A DNA stretch of 64,000 bases from contig CP119317.1 of NCBI GenBank assembly GCA_029203125.1, positions 62,001-126,000 on the forward strand, written 5' to 3'. This DNA comes from Candidatus Cohnella colombiensis (lineage in GTDB: Bacteria > Bacillota > Bacilli > Paenibacillales > Paenibacillaceae). Below, one piece after another: positions 23,562-30,627 of the stretch. Below the pieces are notes generated by a model that worked only from the letters and a program-made list of their open reading frames with translations, was not told the DNA's origin and did no database searches. Every line of letters starts with the position of its first letter. The stretch's first letter is position 1. The position numbers and the translations under genes are program-made.

Positions 23562-24599
23562 ATGGCAGAAACACAAGTGGCAGGAGATCATGGAGAACCG
23601 GAAGTACGAAAGATGAGGGCGCTGGTCTACGAAAACTACGGATCGCCCGATGTTCTCCGGATTGAAGAAGTGGAGGTCCCTGTGCCCAAAGGCCATGAAG
23701 TGCTCATCGCGGTCCATGCCGCATCGGTGAATTCATGGGATTGGGATCTCCTGCGCGGAAAACCGTATCTCACTCGTCTTGGCGCGCTCCGCAAGCCACG
23801 TTACCGGATTCTCGGCGCTGATGTCGCGGGGCGGGTTGTCTCCGTGGGCACCGCTGTCACACGTTTTCGGTCGGGAGACGAGGTATTCGGGGACATTTCC
23901 GGTTGCGGATGGGGCGGATTTGCAGAATATGCATGCGCAGGTGAGGAGGCTCTGACCTTGAAGCCTGCCGGGCTCAGCTTTGAGCAGGCGGCGGCCATTC
24001 CACAAGCGGCTGTTCTCGCCCTACAGGGATTACGAAATAAAGGAAACCTCCGGAAGGGCCACCGGGTTCTGATCAACGGGGCGGGCGGCGGCGTTGGTAC
24101 GTTCGCGATTCAATATGCCAAATTATTCGGGGCGGAAGTGACTGGTGTGGACCGTGCCGAAAAGCTGGATATGCTGCGTTCCATCGGTGCGGATGAGGTA
24201 CTTGATTATGTGGAAGAAGACTTCGCAGCAACCGGACGGCGATACGACCTGATCCTCGATGTCGTCGGAAACCGGTCGATTTTCGCGATCAGGCGGGCGC
24301 TCAAGCCAGGCGGAACGTATGTAATGGTCGGCGGGCCACTGCCTCGCATCCTCCAGGCGCTGTTGGCGGCACCGCTGACGGCTTGGCTTGAAAAGAAGAA
24401 AATGGCAGTTCTTATCCATAGACCGAATCATGACGATCAGTTGGTTTGGAAGGCGCTTGTCGAAGCAGGCCAAGTCGTTCCCGTCATTGATCGGAGGTAT
24501 TCGTTAAACAACGCGGCCCAGGCGCTTATGTATCTTGGAGAAGGCCGGGCGAAAGGGAAAGTTGTCGTATGCATGGAACCGCCGATTGCTTCACGGTGA
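23562..24599 (+). CDS. Zinc-independent MDR-family NAD(P)-dependent oxidoreductase (quinone reductase-like)
   Basis: This 345-residue protein belongs to the medium-chain dehydrogenase/reductase family. It has the GroES-like N-terminal fold (ALVYENYGSPDVL, then ADVAGRVVSVG) and the NAD(P)-binding motif GAGGGVG, followed by ADEVLDY and ALKPGGTYVMVGG. The catalytic zinc ligands of alcohol dehydrogenases are absent, so it resembles quinone or enoyl reductases. The ATG at 23562 follows AGGAGGTTGAC; the longer frame runs back through the tmRNA fragment and is an artefact. The gene is visibly richer in GC than its neighbours, which suggests transfer from another source. Confidence 0.85.
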   Translation: MAETQVAGDHGEPEVRKMRALVYENYGSPDVLRIEEVEVPVPKGHEVLIAVHAASVNSWDWDLLRGKPYLTRLGALRKPRYRILGADVAGRVVSVGTAVTRFRSGDEVFGDISGCGWGGFAEYACAGEEALTLKPAGLSFEQAAAIPQAAVLALQGLRNKGNLRKGHRVLINGAGGGVGTFAIQYAKLFGAEVTGVDRAEKLDMLRSIGADEVLDYVEEDFAATGRRYDLILDVVGNRSIFAIRRALKPGGTYVMVGGPLPRILQALLAAPLTAWLEKKKMAVLIHRPNHDDQLVWKALVEAGQVVPVIDRRYSLNNAAQALMYLGEGRAKGKVVVCMEPPIASR

Positions 24600-24698
24600 A
24601 GACCCGAAGACAGGCGCGTTACGCCACATCCCCAAACAACCGTAGCATCACCCTCCGGCGAATTGTGGTTTTGCATAGCCACGGTTCGCCTCCAATCT

Positions 24699-24726
24699 AA
24701 AAACCCGCTCATGGAGCGGGTTTTTG
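24699..24726 (+). terminator. Terminator of the MDR oxidoreductase gene
   Basis: AAAACCCGCTC and GAGCGGGTTTTT form a stem closed by ATG. Confidence 0.88.
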
Positions 24727-24813
24727 TCATGTCTAGGCTGAAAATGCAGCCCAATTGTAGCCAAAAGAAATTTTGACGTTATCACGAAATCGGTCATAAG
24801 GAGAGTGATAGAA

Positions 24814-24903
24814 ATGGTAGGAGACATTGCGAAAAGTAGGTGTAAGCGAGGAAATTCGCTCGACGTAGTGCTGAATAAACTTTTTGTTTTCAGGGGAAAT
24901 TAA
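24814..24903 (+). CDS. Possible 29-residue small protein
   Basis: An ATG preceded by AAGGAGAGTGAT opens a short frame starting MVGDIAKSRCKRG and ending FVFRGN. The ribosome binding site is good and the peptide is basic, but there is no recognisable family and it could equally be the degraded start of a lost gene. The rest of 24727-24959 shows no other feature. Confidence 0.3.
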   Translation: MVGDIAKSRCKRGNSLDVVLNKLFVFRGN

Positions 24904-24959
24904 TTCAAGTTGTTTGATTCGCTATTGCATTATTTCAATTTTGGAAAGGAGAGATCGAT

Positions 24960-25700
24960 ATGAAGCTACTAAATAAAGTTGCCATCATTACGGGAGCTGC
25001 ACAAGGTATGGGAGCCATGCATGTGCGTAAATTTATAGAAGAAGGCGCAAAAGTTGCCGTGACTGACATCAACGAAGAAGCTGCGAAGAAATTAGCTGAT
25101 GAGTTGGGCGATAGTGCTATTGCACTAAAACTTAACGTTTCAAGTGCGGATAATTGGAAAGAGGTCGTTGAAACAACAGAGAAATCATTCGGACCGGTCA
25201 ATGTCCTTGTAAACAATGCAGGAATTGGAATTTTTAAACTATTAGAAGATCTGACTGAAGCCGATTTCAGGAAAACATTCGAAATAGATGAATTGGGCGT
25301 GTTTCTGGGCATGAAAACTGTAGTCCCTTCTATGAAGCGGGCAAATGGCGGTTCGATTGTAAACATATCATCTGTTGACGGTTTGGTGAGTGCACCAACC
25401 GCAATCGCATATAGCGCATCCAAGCATGCCGTCACGGGAATGACAAAAGGGGCAGCAGCAGAGCTGGGTCAATACAATATTCGAGTGAACTCTGTTCATC
25501 CTGGCGTTATTGAATCTCCAATGGCGGAGCAGGGAGATGTCGCAGAAGTGATTAAGAAACTTGAGCAAGATATTCCGTTAAGGAGAAGAGCCAAAACGGA
25601 AGAAGTGTCCAATCTCGTGATTTATCTCGCTTCGGATGATTCAAGCTATTCCACAGGCGCTCAATTTGTTGTGGACGGCGGTATGATCTCTGATTTATAA
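24960..25700 (+). CDS. Short-chain dehydrogenase/reductase
   Basis: This 246-residue classical SDR has the cofactor motif TGAAQGMG near residues 11-18, NNAG near 87, a catalytic Ser in NISSVDG, and Y151-SASK155. VRVNSVHPG-type and QFVVDGG segments complete the Rossmann fold. Its sequence resembles 3-alpha/20-beta-hydroxysteroid dehydrogenase-like SDRs, but the substrate cannot be read from sequence. AAAGGAGAG precedes the ATG. It stands alone with its own terminator. Confidence 0.92.
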   Translation: MKLLNKVAIITGAAQGMGAMHVRKFIEEGAKVAVTDINEEAAKKLADELGDSAIALKLNVSSADNWKEVVETTEKSFGPVNVLVNNAGIGIFKLLEDLTEADFRKTFEIDELGVFLGMKTVVPSMKRANGGSIVNISSVDGLVSAPTAIAYSASKHAVTGMTKGAAAELGQYNIRVNSVHPGVIESPMAEQGDVAEVIKKLEQDIPLRRRAKTEEVSNLVIYLASDDSSYSTGAQFVVDGGMISDL

Positions 25701-25710
25701 GGACTGGAGC

Positions 25711-25747
25711 GAAAAGCGTCCCTGCGATGAGCGGAGACGCTTTTTCA
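25711..25747 (+). terminator. Terminator of the SDR gene
   Basis: AAAAGCGTC and GACGCTTTTT arms around a 14-base loop. Confidence 0.75.
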
Positions 25748-25801
25748 TTTGGCGCGCGCCTAGAGCCAAGGAACATTTTTCTGTTACTAATGGAAGTGGA
25801 T

Positions 25802-25999
25802 GAATTTGATGAATATTATCATATACACAACCGAGCATTGTGCTTCATGTAATGACATACTCTGATCTTTTCAAGAAAAGGAACTGCCATAACGCCAATA
25901 GGACGTAGGAATCAATAAAAACAATTTAAAAATATGCTGCAGCTTGGCGGAATCGCGACTATCAGTATCTTTGAAGCGCTGCATCCCGGGGACTTATAC
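25802..25999 (+). pseudogene. Collapsed copy of the glutaredoxin-Crp locus
   Basis: Bases here match the intact locus at 30621-30913: shared runs include ACAACCGAGCATTGTG, GACGTAGGAATCAATAAA, CAGCTTGGCGGAATCGCGAC and ATCAGTATCTTTGAAGCG. About 100 bases that separate the last two runs in the intact locus are missing, fusing the glutaredoxin start to the Crp start. An in-frame TGA and small deletions show it is dead. After it the sequence turns into R copy 5. Confidence 0.88.
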
Positions 26000-26011
26000 T
26001 ACTATGAGTTT

Positions 26012-26050
26012 GCATTAGCGGACATCGTCGAGGGCGATTGGGGAGCGCTA
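26012..26050 (+). repeat. R repeat copy 5 (short piece)
   Basis: GCGGACATCGTCGAGGGCGA followed by TTGGGGAGCG matches the 3' side of the nested stem in R copies 3 and 4. Only the right arms are left, so no hairpin can form. Confidence 0.55.
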
Positions 26051-26101
26051 AGGTTTGTTCACTGTTCTCGAATTAAGTGTATACATTACAAATAGTCGCA
26101 T

Positions 26102-26127
26102 ACAATACATAGTGTACATTCTGTACA
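26102..26127 (+). promoter_or_regulatory. Candidate promoter and operator of the HicB/HicA-like pair
   Basis: TACAAT near 26101-26106 could be a -10 box. TGTACA occurs twice (26113-26118 and 26122-26127) with a 3-base spacer; as TGTACA is itself a palindrome, the pair makes a 15-base symmetric site suited to an antitoxin repressor. Confidence 0.4.
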
Positions 26128-26155
26128 TAAACAACTACAATGGAGGTGAGGAGGG

Positions 26156-26578
26156 ATGAACATGCAAACAGTTCTGAATGCAACAGATGTCCGAGCTAAT
26201 TTTGGCGGGTTCATTGACACGATTGTGCGCGAGAAGCCTCAAGCTGTTAAGCGGAATAGAGATGTCATTATGGCAGTCTCTAAACAACAAATGAAGGAAT
26301 TACTTTCCGTCTATGAACTAACAATGGAGTACGAACAAGATGAAGACGGCAGGTATGCTGGTTCGATTGAGCAGATTGAAGACATCGTTGCAGATGGTGA
26401 GTCAATCGAGGAGCTTAGAAGCGAATTAGCAAGACTCTTAGTTGATTATGCGCAAGACTATGAGGATAACTATGCACAATTTTACAATACTCCGAACAGG
26501 CACAAACACGCTTATTATGTATTACGTGTGTTATTAGAAGACGATGTGGCATCTGTTGCGAGGATGTTCCATGCCTAG
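26156..26578 (+). CDS. HicB-like antitoxin with Phd-like N terminus
   Basis: This 140-residue acidic protein begins with NATDVRANFGGFIDTIVREK, which resembles the DNA-binding start of Phd/YefM antitoxins. It continues with EYEQDEDGRYAGSIEQIED and ADGESIEELRSELARLL, which is the HicB partial-RNase-H fold pattern (strands, then a helix). It would neutralise the toxin and probably repress the operon. TGGAGGTGAGGAGGG precedes the ATG; an ATG two codons on is equally possible. The end overlaps the toxin gene by 8 bases. The order antitoxin-toxin is reversed from the usual hicA-hicB. Confidence 0.7.
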   Translation: MNMQTVLNATDVRANFGGFIDTIVREKPQAVKRNRDVIMAVSKQQMKELLSVYELTMEYEQDEDGRYAGSIEQIEDIVADGESIEELRSELARLLVDYAQDYEDNYAQFYNTPNRHKHAYYVLRVLLEDDVASVARMFHA

Positions 26579-26792
26579 TTGGAGCGATCTTGAGAACTTT
26601 TTGAGACGCGACGGTTGGGTTATGGTGAGACAGACGGGGCGAGATAAAATCTATCAAAAAACCTTACCTAATGGAGAGATATTACGATCAGCAGTATCCA
26701 AAGGTACAGGGGAAATCGGTAAAGGATTGTTTACTCGAATTCTGAAACAACAGTTACTTGTAGATAGAGAATATTTCAATTCGAAGAAATAA
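26571..26792 (+). CDS. HicA-like toxin (probable mRNA interferase fold)
   Basis: This 73-residue basic protein reads LENFLRRDGWVMVRQTGRDK, then PNGEILRSAV and GLFTRILKQQ, matching the HicA double-stranded RNA-binding-like fold and its C-terminal LLRSILKQA-type helix. The usual catalytic His in GSHH/GSHR is replaced by GRDK, so classic HicA chemistry may be lost or altered. The ATG at 26571 sits inside the antitoxin stop (ATGCCTAG), giving coupled translation. It lies between R copy 5 and a tmRNA 3' end. Confidence 0.7.
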   Translation: MPSWSDLENFLRRDGWVMVRQTGRDKIYQKTLPNGEILRSAVSKGTGEIGKGLFTRILKQQLLVDREYFNSKK

Positions 26793-26809
26793 GAATTTGA
26801 GGTAATTTG

Positions 26810-26880
26810 CTTCCGCTACACCCGTAAAAGCTTGTGTGTGTGTTGTCTTCGGACAGGGGGTTCGACTCCCCTCGCACCAC
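26810..26880 (+). pseudogene. ssrA: tmRNA (ssrA) 3'-end fragment, copy G
   Basis: CGCTACACCCGTAAAAGC, GTCTTCGGACAGGG, GTTCGACTCCCCT and CGCACCAC follow the tmRNA 3' end order. The T stem has one extra G, and the acceptor has lost bases before ACCA, so it is decayed. It begins 18 bases after the HicA-like stop and marks the right-hand edge of the mosaic region. Confidence 0.65.
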
Positions 26881-26889
26881 AAAATAATC

Positions 26890-27190
26890 TCGCGCAAGCA
26901 TAAACCACGCTTGTTTGCATCGCCGTCCACTCGTTGCCAGTTTTTGCTGCTCGAAGTGCCACTGGGGCGATTCTTCGGTTTGCCACGGGAAATGAATAAT
27001 CCTTTCAAAATGCCCAAGCAAATCATCTCCATAAAATGTGCAAGAAACAGTGACATCTCAAAATACATCTTGTTGCGTCTCGACAGCGTGTACAGGCTGT
27101 TACAATATTCGATCTCCGCTTCGAGTGTATCTATACGTTCTTGATCTGTGCATAGTAGCGTCTCGACGGAAGCTTGAAACGAGTCATCGA
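26890..27190 (-). pseudogene. Unidentified frameshifted relic
   Basis: On the minus strand one frame reads ERIDTLEAEIEYCNSLY and then MYFEMSLFLAHFMEM, while a second frame continues with GHFERIIHFPWQTEESPQW and FEQQKLATSGRRC. Both look protein-like and would join through a frameshift. No family was recognised. Otherwise the gap 26881-27317 holds only the promoter below. Confidence 0.3.
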
Positions 27191-27253
27191 AGAGGCATGA
27201 GTTCTAATTTTAAATTTCCCCTAAAGCGAAATTTCTCTTTATGGAAATTTCAC

Positions 27254-27282
27254 TTGAAGGAAAGTTGCGGCTGTGTTATATT
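27254..27282 (+). promoter_or_regulatory. Promoter of the DUF998-ArsR-SRPBCC group
   Basis: TTGAAG (27254-27259) and TATATT (27277-27282) are 17 bases apart. Just upstream GAAATTTC, itself a palindrome, occurs twice (near 27230 and 27243) and may be an operator for the ArsR-type regulator two genes on. Confidence 0.6.
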
Positions 27283-27317
27283 CTCCTCAGAAGGATCAAA
27301 AGAAGAGGAGGTGTTCC

Positions 27318-27971
27318 ATGGATATAGCAAAGATAACCACGAAACCAAAATCCATCCTTGTAATCAACGCAGCCAGATTGTCGATTGCCTCAGGGGTGCT
27401 TTTTGTTATCCTGTTGGGCAGTCTTCATTTGCTAGAACCAGAATATGACCCAACTTGGAGCTTTATCAGTGAATATGCACTAGGAGATTTCGGTTGGATG
27501 ATGCAGCTAGCTTTTTTATTGATGGCAACCAGTTTGGTTAGTTGCGTTGTTTCTGTTTTCTCGCAGCTTCGGTCTATTTTGGGATACATCGGTCTTGCTG
27601 TGCTACTCATCAGTGCCGTAGGGTTATTCATCTCAGCGATGTTTAATACGGATCCGATCACATTCAGTCAAGATGAGTATACTTTTAGTGGTAAAATGCA
27701 CGTATTGGGTGCTTCGCTCGAATATACCCCAATAGCAGCATTGTTAATCAGTATCGCTCTTGCCCGGATCGAAGCTTGGCGAATCATTCGCACCAGATTG
27801 ATGATTACATCAGCTATTATGCTTCTTCTTTTGATCGCATTTATACTTTTTCTGCCGTTTGATGGAAAGTTCGGTCCTGGTGTATATACAGGTCTTGTAG
27901 GACGATTTATGATTGTATCTTATGTCCCTTGGCTCATTACGATCGGGTACTATATTCTCAATAAGCGCTAG
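27318..27971 (+). CDS. DUF998-family membrane protein
   Basis: This 217-residue protein has six hydrophobic segments and typical DUF998 features: a first helix followed by DPTWSFISEYALG, an FNTDP motif in the loop after the third helix, and KMHVLGA. The family has no assigned function. The ATG at 27318 follows AGAGGAGGTG; upstream in-frame codons lack a site. It heads a group with an ArsR regulator and two SRPBCC proteins on the same strand with short gaps. Confidence 0.82.
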   Translation: MDIAKITTKPKSILVINAARLSIASGVLFVILLGSLHLLEPEYDPTWSFISEYALGDFGWMMQLAFLLMATSLVSCVVSVFSQLRSILGYIGLAVLLISAVGLFISAMFNTDPITFSQDEYTFSGKMHVLGASLEYTPIAALLISIALARIEAWRIIRTRLMITSAIMLLLLIAFILFLPFDGKFGPGVYTGLVGRFMIVSYVPWLITIGYYILNKR

Positions 27972-28011
27972 ATTCGACTCGATCTATTTAATTTGATACA
28001 GGAGGGATAGT

Positions 28012-28332
28012 ATGAATACGGCAACGATGAGTGCTCTCGCAGAACCCAATCGCGTCAACATCGTTGAATTATTGCGTGACGCAGGTGCACTGACCTTAGG
28101 TGAAATCGCCCAAAGGCTGGGTCTCAGGCTGCCTCAATCTTCCAAGCACCTGCGCGTTCTTACAGATGCCGGTTTAGTTAATGTAAAGGCTGACGCGAAT
28201 CGTCGTATCTTCTCGTTATGTCCTGATCCATTCGTAGAATTGGACAGTTGGCTGGAGTCCTTCATCAAGATTAAGGAAGAACAGTATGACCGTTTTGATG
28301 AACTGCTAAAAAAAGTCCAAGAAAAAGAGTAA
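28012..28332 (+). CDS. ArsR-family winged-helix regulator
   Basis: This 106-residue repressor-type protein has the ArsR fold: LAEPNRVNIVELLRDAG, the recognition helix LPQSSKHLRVLTDAGLV and a wing. No Cys metal site is seen, so it is probably one of the metal-independent members that often sit beside SRPBCC (AHSA1) genes. ACAGGAGGGAT precedes the ATG. The stop is 14 bases before the next gene. Confidence 0.92.
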   Translation: MNTATMSALAEPNRVNIVELLRDAGALTLGEIAQRLGLRLPQSSKHLRVLTDAGLVNVKADANRRIFSLCPDPFVELDSWLESFIKIKEEQYDRFDELLKKVQEKE

Positions 28333-28346
28333 AGGAGCAACTCATT

Positions 28347-28826
28347 ATGCCAAAAACTGATATTATCGCTGAAAAAGGGAAACAGGAAATCATCATTACT
28401 CGAATCTTCAATGCCCCGCGCGAGCTTGTATTCAGAACGTACACGGATCCAGTTACGGTACCTGAATGGTGGGGGCCGAGACAAATGACAATAGTGGTTG
28501 ACAAGATGGAGGTGAAAAAGGGGGGCATTTGGAGATATGTCCATCGGACGCCTGACGGACAAGAGTACGCGCACAACGGAGTTTACCATGAAATTGGTTC
28601 ACCTGAACGGATTATCAACACCTATGAATTCGAAGGTTTCCCAGGTGTGGTCGGGCTTGTAACGACTACATTCGAGGAACAACCGGGAGGCAAGACGAAG
28701 TTTACGGAAACGACACTGTATCCGTCTGCCGAAGTTGCCGAAGCAGTGCTACAATCGGGCATGTCAGATGGTGCGATCGAGCTCCTGGATCGTCTTGAAG
28801 AACTACTTGCGAAGCTTCAGGCCTAA
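28347..28826 (+). CDS. SRPBCC (AHSA1-like) domain protein
   Basis: This 159-residue single-domain protein starts with IIITRIFNAPRELVFRTYTD and EWWGPR, the standard AHSA1/SRPBCC opening, and ends in a long helix near MSDGAIELLDRLEEL. The fold makes a hydrophobic cavity for an unknown ligand. AAAGGAGC precedes the ATG. ArsR-SRPBCC pairs are a common regulatory unit in Bacillota. Confidence 0.9.
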   Translation: MPKTDIIAEKGKQEIIITRIFNAPRELVFRTYTDPVTVPEWWGPRQMTIVVDKMEVKKGGIWRYVHRTPDGQEYAHNGVYHEIGSPERIINTYEFEGFPGVVGLVTTTFEEQPGGKTKFTETTLYPSAEVAEAVLQSGMSDGAIELLDRLEELLAKLQA

Positions 28827-28899
28827 ACAGAGGAATACTGGATCTTGAATCGGGTCAATAACCAAACGACGAATATAATGAGAGAGGTGTCAATTTAAA

Positions 28900-29325
28900 A
28901 TGGAAACGAATCAACCGACGAAAGTAACCGTGCAAGCCGTCATTCAAGCCCCTGTCGAGAAAGTATGGCGATATTGGACCGAGCCGGATCACATTACGAA
29001 GTGGAATCAAGCGTCCGAGGACTGGCATGCGCCGAGAGCCGAAAACGATCTGCGGGTCGGCGGCAAGTTTCTGACACGGATGGAAGCGAAGGATGGTAGC
29101 ATGGGCTTTGATTTTGGCGGCGTCTACGATGTCGTTAATCGGCATGAGGCGATCGGCTACACCATAGACGACGGAAGAAGAGTGGATATTGCTTTAGTCG
29201 ATCAAGGGAATGAGACGAAGGTCATTGAAACGTTCGACGCGGAAAGCTCCAATCCCATCGGGTTACAGCAAGCAGGCTGGCAAGCAATCATGGACAATTT
29301 CAAAGCCTATACCGAACAAAACTAA
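28900..29325 (+). CDS. SRPBCC (AHSA1/YndB-like) domain protein
   Basis: This 141-residue protein is a second SRPBCC member: VQAVIQAPVEKVWRYWTEPD, NQASEDWHAPRAEN, and a C-terminal helix with QQAGWQAIMDNFKAY. It differs clearly from the preceding SRPBCC protein, so it is not a recent duplicate. GAGAGAGGTG precedes the ATG. It lies 73 bases after the previous gene and ends just before a terminator, so it is the last gene of the group. Confidence 0.9.
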   Translation: METNQPTKVTVQAVIQAPVEKVWRYWTEPDHITKWNQASEDWHAPRAENDLRVGGKFLTRMEAKDGSMGFDFGGVYDVVNRHEAIGYTIDDGRRVDIALVDQGNETKVIETFDAESSNPIGLQQAGWQAIMDNFKAYTEQN

Positions 29326-29335
29326 TCATCGCGAA

Positions 29336-29368
29336 GAAGACGCCGGAGAGGATGCCCGGCGTCTTTCT
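29336..29368 (+). terminator. Terminator after the SRPBCC genes
   Basis: AGACGCCGG and CCGGCGTCT arms around a short loop, then TTCT. Confidence 0.7.
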
Positions 29369-29516
29369 ACGTTTTTTACAGGCAGGTTGAAGCTCGTGAA
29401 CGCGGACGTTAATGCCTTATTTGCTATTTTTGATCTTAAGAAATACACTACATTGTAGAATAGGACTATATACGTTTAGGGATAATGATTCGGACAGTGG
29501 ACATGAGGTGGATCGG

Positions 29517-30605
29517 TTGACGAATGTGGTATCGTTTAGCATTATTGGGGGGTCCGGGTTTAGGGCTCAATATTTCTTAAGAGTCGCACAGGCACTTCCA
29601 GACAAATTCCGGGTGAGTGGAATGGTCGTCAGGGATGCTGGCAAAGGCCAGGAAATGGAACAGAAGTGGAATATTGCAACCTATCGATCTTTAGAGGAAT
29701 TACTACAGAAAGAGAAGCCCGATTTTGTAGTTATCTCGACGAATCATTCATCTATTGAATATTTATTGCAATTAACGGAGCTTGGTATTCCGGCATTGGT
29801 GGAAACTCCTCCTGCTCCAGATCTTGACGGCTTGTTATTGCTTCATGAGAGGCTTACAAAGATCGGAGCTAAAGTGCAGGTTGCTGAGCAATACCATCTG
29901 CATCCTATGAATGTGGCACGGCAAAATGTGATTCAGTCAGGGCGACTAGGCCCTATTACGCAAGCTACTGTCTCGATATCACAAACCTATCATGGCGTTA
30001 GTTTAATCAGAAAGATGCTTGGGATTGGATTTGAGGATGCTGTAATTAGAGCGATGAAATTTAATTCCCCTATCGTTGCTGGTCCTGATCGCAGCGGCCC
30101 GCCCAAAGAAGAGGCCATCATTATGTCTGAACGAGAGCTCGCATGGATCGATTTCGGAGGGAAATTAGGAATTTATGATTTCACGGTCAACCAGCATCGA
30201 TCATGGATTCGTTCCTCTCATCTTAATGTCAGAGGAGAACGTGGCGAACTATTCGATCATCGCTTGGAAGTGCTGTCAGACTTCAAGACACCGCTCCATT
30301 TGGAATTGAAACGCATTAATAAAGGAGAAGAGGAGTATGTTGGCGGTTACTACCTTGAGGGCATCATAGCTGGTGAACAGTGGGTTTACCGCAACCCCTT
30401 CATTCCTGCTAGATTATACGATGATGAAATCGCGGTCGCCAGTTGCTTGATGAAAATGGCCGAATTTGTTGCAGGCGGACCTAGTTTCTACAGTCTACCT
30501 GAGGCATCGCAAGATCACTATTTGGGCATGATGATTGCTCAAGCGATTAAATCGGGCGATACAGTAAGAACCGTTCGTCAGCCTTGGGCAGATCATAATA
30601 ATTAG
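29517..30605 (+). CDS. Gfo/Idh/MocA-family oxidoreductase
   Basis: This protein of about 362 residues has the N-terminal Rossmann motif SIIGGSGFRAQYFL and an ISTNHSSIEYL segment where the family has its nucleotide-loop pattern. A VETPPA stretch stands where EKP is usual and QYHLHP follows; the standard EKP lysine is therefore absent. The second half is the dimerising alpha/beta domain. I start at the TTG at 29517 because AGGTGGATC precedes it; an ATG at 29412 is possible but lacks a site. The substrate is unknown, and it may act on a sugar-like or cyclitol compound as relatives do. Confidence 0.78.
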   Translation: MTNVVSFSIIGGSGFRAQYFLRVAQALPDKFRVSGMVVRDAGKGQEMEQKWNIATYRSLEELLQKEKPDFVVISTNHSSIEYLLQLTELGIPALVETPPAPDLDGLLLLHERLTKIGAKVQVAEQYHLHPMNVARQNVIQSGRLGPITQATVSISQTYHGVSLIRKMLGIGFEDAVIRAMKFNSPIVAGPDRSGPPKEEAIIMSERELAWIDFGGKLGIYDFTVNQHRSWIRSSHLNVRGERGELFDHRLEVLSDFKTPLHLELKRINKGEEEYVGGYYLEGIIAGEQWVYRNPFIPARLYDDEIAVASCLMKMAEFVAGGPSFYSLPEASQDHYLGMMIAQAIKSGDTVRTVRQPWADHNN

Positions 30606-30627
30606 CAGAAAAAAGCCGGTGAATTTA

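Noticed and set aside
24437..24754. 105-residue minus-strand frame over the end of the MDR gene and its terminator
   Set aside because: It crosses a terminator and the opposite strand of a clear gene and shows no family features.
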